64,000 bases of DNA, from assembly GCA_004762155.1 (NCBI GenBank), contig SIHP01000005.1:1-64000 (forward strand), written 5' to 3'. This document shows, in pieces, positions 61,745-64,000 of this stretch. The notes beneath the pieces were generated by a model. The model saw nothing but the letters and a program-made list of their open reading frames with translations, was not told where the DNA came from and searched no databases. Positions within the stretch are counted from its first letter, which is position 1. Every line of letters starts with the position of its first letter. The DNA comes from Flavobacteriaceae bacterium (lineage in GTDB: Bacteria; Bacteroidota; Bacteroidia; Flavobacteriales; Flavobacteriaceae). A program made the position numbers and the translations under genes.

Positions 61745-61766
61745 TTATTAAAAGTGTGTTTGATGT

Positions 61767-61774
61767 CAAAAATA
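61767..61774 (-). promoter_or_regulatory. -7 element of the mraZ (dcw) promoter
   Basis: On the minus strand TATTTTTG fits TAnnTTTG and lies 22 bases before the mraZ start. The upstream element would fall within the MraZ boxes at 61783-61810, and no clean TTG is visible there. Confidence 0.5.
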
Positions 61775-61782
61775 TAAAATAA

Positions 61783-61810
61783 TTACCACTTTTTACCACT
61801 TTTTACCACA
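61783..61810 (-). promoter_or_regulatory. MraZ operator: three GTGGTA boxes with 10-base spacing
   Basis: On the minus strand GTGGTA occurs three times, at 61809-61804, 61799-61794 and 61789-61784, with exact 10-base periodicity; the first two are followed by AAAA. MraZ is known to bind clustered short direct repeats of GTGGG type, spaced about one DNA turn apart, upstream of its own gene. The boxes overlap the expected -33 region, so bound MraZ would block RNA polymerase. Confidence 0.8.
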
Positions 61811-61892
61811 TTGTTAATAACTTACCTTTTTGAAATACTTAAAAGGAGTTCAACGAGTTACAATAACCCGCTAGTGTTAATTTTAAAAGAGA

Positions 61893-61922
61893 TTGATATC
61901 TAATAAAAAAAAGTTACATTTG
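61893..61922 (+). promoter_or_regulatory. Promoter of the hydrolase gene
   Basis: TTG (61893-61895) followed after 19 bases by TACATTTG (61915-61922) is a full match to TTG-N17-23-TAnnTTTG. It lies 22 bases before the ATG at 61945. Confidence 0.7.
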
Positions 61923-61944
61923 TATCTAAGTGAATGATTAACTA

Positions 61945-62709
61945 ATGACAGAATATTTAAAGAACGAAGGCAAATTTACTTATGCGGAAGCAGGAGAAGG
62001 AAGACCTTTAATTATACTTCATGGCTTAATGGGAGCACTAAGTAATTTTGATGCGACTTTTGAACATTTATCTCAAAATGGTTATAAAGTTTTGATACCA
62101 GAATTACCACTATACACCCTTCCTCTAATAAAAACTAACGTAAAAAATCTAGCTGATTTCTTACATGATTTTATTGAATTTAAAAACCTTGAAAATGTTG
62201 TTTTAATGGGCAACTCTCTTGGTGGTCATATAGCATTATATTATATCAAACATTACCCTAAAGATGTGTCTGGACTTGTTTTAACAGGTAGTTCTGGACT
62301 CTATGAAAACTCTATGGGTAATAATTACCCTCGTAGAGGAGATAAAGATTTTATCCGTAAAAAAACAGAAGAAGTTTTTTATGATAGTGCTATTGCTACA
62401 GATGAATTAATTGAGGATGTTTACGAAATAATAAACGATCGTAATACTTTAATTAGAACTCTAGCTATTGCAAAAAGTGCTGTTAGACACAATATGGCTA
62501 AAGACCTACCTAATATGGAACAGCCAACTTGCTTAATTTGGGGAGAAAACGATAGTGTAACACCTCCTGAAGTTGCTGAAGATTTTCATAAACTACTACC
62601 TAATAGTGAATTATTTTGGGTTGAAAAATGTGGACATGCACCTATGATGGAACATCCAGAGACGTTTAACAACCTTTTAAAAGATTGGTTGAAAACAAAC
62701 AACCTTTAA
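61945..62709 (+). CDS. Alpha/beta hydrolase
   Basis: The 254-residue protein has the alpha/beta-hydrolase fold. The oxyanion-side HGLMGALSNF lies at residues 26-35, the nucleophile elbow GNSLGG has Ser91, the acid is the Asp in WGENDSVTP near residue 208, and the His is in CGHAPMMEHPE near residue 233. The lid segment YENSMGNNYPRRGDK is not diagnostic. The substrate is unknown, probably a small ester or thioester. It is 3 bases upstream of engB, so they form an operon, and this pair is common in Flavobacteriaceae. Confidence 0.93.
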   Translation: MTEYLKNEGKFTYAEAGEGRPLIILHGLMGALSNFDATFEHLSQNGYKVLIPELPLYTLPLIKTNVKNLADFLHDFIEFKNLENVVLMGNSLGGHIALYYIKHYPKDVSGLVLTGSSGLYENSMGNNYPRRGDKDFIRKKTEEVFYDSAIATDELIEDVYEIINDRNTLIRTLAIAKSAVRHNMAKDLPNMEQPTCLIWGENDSVTPPEVAEDFHKLLPNSELFWVEKCGHAPMMEHPETFNNLLKDWLKTNNL

Positions 62710-62712
62710 ATT

Positions 62713-63324
62713 ATGAAAATAAAAAGTGCTGAATTCGTAATGAGCAACAGCAATGTTATTAAAGCTCCTAAAGACAGAATTCCAGAATACGCTTTTATTG
62801 GTCGCTCTAATGTTGGTAAATCTTCATTAATTAATATGTTAATGGAGCGCAAAAGCTTAGCCAAAACATCAGGAAAACCTGGTAAAACACAACTTATTAA
62901 TCATTTTAAAATAAATGATGAATGGTTTTTAGTGGATTTACCTGGTTATGGATATGCCAAAATTTCTAAAAAGAAAAGAACAATTTTTCAGTATTTTATT
63001 GAAAACTACTTTAAAGAAAGAGAACAATTAGTTTGCACCTTTGTTTTAATAGACAGTAGACACGATCCTCAAAAAATAGATTTAGAGTTTATGCAGTTTT
63101 TAGGTAATACAGGTATTCCTTTTTGTATTGTATTTACAAAAGCAGATAAACTAACACCTACCAAACTAGAAAAACAAATTACCTCTTATAAAGGTAAATT
63201 ATTAGAACATTGGGAATCTCTTCCTACATCATTTATAACTTCATCATCAAATAGTTTAGGTCGTGATGAATTTTTAAGTTTTATTGATCAAATTAATAAA
63301 GACGTTGCTGACGATTTTAAATAA
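62713..63324 (+). CDS. engB: Ribosome biogenesis GTPase EngB (YsxC/YihA)
   Basis: EngB is a GTPase needed for assembly of the large ribosomal subunit. The 203-residue protein has the G1 motif GRSNVGKSSLIN at residues 30-41, a G2 Thr in KTSGKPGKTQ, the G3 motif DLPGYGYAK near residue 76, the G4 motif TKADK near residue 141, and a G5-like SSS near residue 176. Length and motifs are standard. A short gap of 24 bases leads to the next gene. Confidence 0.96.
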   Translation: MKIKSAEFVMSNSNVIKAPKDRIPEYAFIGRSNVGKSSLINMLMERKSLAKTSGKPGKTQLINHFKINDEWFLVDLPGYGYAKISKKKRTIFQYFIENYFKEREQLVCTFVLIDSRHDPQKIDLEFMQFLGNTGIPFCIVFTKADKLTPTKLEKQITSYKGKLLEHWESLPTSFITSSSNSLGRDEFLSFIDQINKDVADDFK

Positions 63325-63348
63325 TCAATCGTTTAAATTCAACACAGC

Positions 63349-64000
63349 ATGCATTCTACCAAAAACAATTTACAGGTTTTACACGAAGACAATCATATTA
63401 TTATGATTAATAAACGTGCAGGTGATATTGTTCAAGGTGATAAAACTGGAGACAAACCACTAAGTGACGTTGTAAAAGAATATATTAAAGACAAATACAA
63501 TAAACCAGGTGAAGTTTTTTTAGGAACTGTTCATCGCTTGGACAGACCAACTTCTGGTATTATTATTTTTGCACGAACTTCTAAAGCATTAGAGCGTTTA
63601 AATAAAATGCTTCGTGAAAAAAAAGTAAATAAAACGTATTGGGCAGTTGTTAAGAATCATCCTACAAAAGCAAAGGACACACTTTCTCATCACCTTAAAA
63701 AAAATCCTAAAAACAATAAATCTACCGCTTTTAAAAAAGAAGTTAACGGAAGTAAACACGCCATATTACATTATCAAGTTTTAAAAAAGCTAGACAATTA
63801 TTCATTATTAGAAATTGATCTAGAAACTGGCCGTCATCATCAAATTCGTTGTCAACTTTCATCTATTGGCTCTTCTATCAAAGGAGATTTAAAATACGGT
63901 GCAGCTAGAAGCAATAAAAATGGTAGTATTCATTTACATGCAAGAAAAATTAATTTCATTCATCCTGTTAACAAGGAAGAAATAAACATAATAGCACCAT
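63349..64000 (+). CDS. RluA-family pseudouridine synthase, 3' end cut by window
   Basis: An open frame starts with ATG at 63349 and remains open to the window end (217 codons visible). The sequence has the RluA-family motif VHRLDRPTSGIIIFARTSKAL near residue 63, in which the Asp of HRLDRPTSG is catalytic, followed by LNKMLREKKVNKTYWAVV. ETGRHHQIRCQLS near residue 162 is the second conserved block. The enzyme isomerises specific uridines in rRNA or tRNA; the target cannot be told from the sequence. Confidence 0.93.
   Translation, partial: MHSTKNNLQVLHEDNHIIMINKRAGDIVQGDKTGDKPLSDVVKEYIKDKYNKPGEVFLGTVHRLDRPTSGIIIFARTSKALERLNKMLREKKVNKTYWAVVKNHPTKAKDTLSHHLKKNPKNNKSTAFKKEVNGSKHAILHYQVLKKLDNYSLLEIDLETGRHHQIRCQLSSIGSSIKGDLKYGAARSNKNGSIHLHARKINFIHPVNKEEINIIAP

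Noticed and set aside
1-64000. CRISPR array or defence island
   Set aside because: I saw no regularly spaced repeats of 25-40 bases and no cas, restriction, toxin-antitoxin or retron gene.

Overview
The window is a stretch of chromosome from an AT-rich member of the Bacteroidota, very probably a marine Flavobacteriaceae of the Tenacibaculum/Polaribacter type (family-level placement is firm, genus is a guess). The evidence is the gliding-motility genes gldB and gldC, type IX secretion (T9SS) C-terminal sorting domains, a DUF5103-type T9SS plug protein, a short RpoD of 287 residues, a sodium-pumping NADH:quinone reductase operon, a DnaG without the usual zinc ligands, and promoters that fit the Bacteroidota form TTG-N17-23-TAnnTTTG.

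Layout. 1-600: the left edge cuts an IS982-like transposase, next to a frameshifted gene remnant. 680-2830: gldC and gldB, divergent from nadE. 3020-7070: dnaG, clpX and clpP. 7160-9780: a tiny zinc-ribbon protein and a three-gene sensory operon (membrane protein, HisKA_2-type kinase, LytTR response regulator). 9856-15919: nqrABCDEF. 16228-29276: a four-gene operon of secreted proteins dominated by a 2944-residue LamG protein. 29578-32206: T9SS plug protein, apaG and a DUF3667 membrane protein. 32281-35929: three exported proteins of unknown function. 36234-43261: NRDE protein, pruA, an MscS-type channel, an ECF sigma factor, rpoD, rpe and an MtfA-type peptidase. 43324-45738: an O-antigen-ligase/TPR fusion. 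45754-45827: tRNA-Arg(TCG). 45846-61744: yqeY and the whole dcw division and cell-wall cluster, ftsZ back to mraZ. 61945-64000: an alpha/beta hydrolase, engB and the start of an RluA-type pseudouridine synthase.

How the genes work together. The dcw cluster supplies peptidoglycan precursors (MurE, MraY, MurD, MurG, MurC), septal synthesis (FtsW, FtsI) and the Z-ring (FtsZ, FtsA, FtsQ, FtsL). It appears to be controlled from one mraZ promoter that carries three 10-bp-spaced boxes, the expected MraZ operator. The nqr operon makes a sodium gradient from NADH oxidation. GldB/GldC and the plug protein belong to gliding and T9SS, the route by which the large surface proteins of 16228-28374 would be exported.

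The best candidate for an undescribed system is the operon 16228-29276. It encodes a secreted phage-tail-collar-domain protein, a giant LamG/coiled-coil protein with a sorting domain, and two paralogues. One unnamed domain of about 110 residues occurs in the giant protein and in both paralogues. One paralogue has lost the MBG repeats and the sorting domain, so two of the four proteins are predicted to be secreted but not anchored. A surface fibre or adhesin assembly is a reasonable inference, not a demonstrated function.
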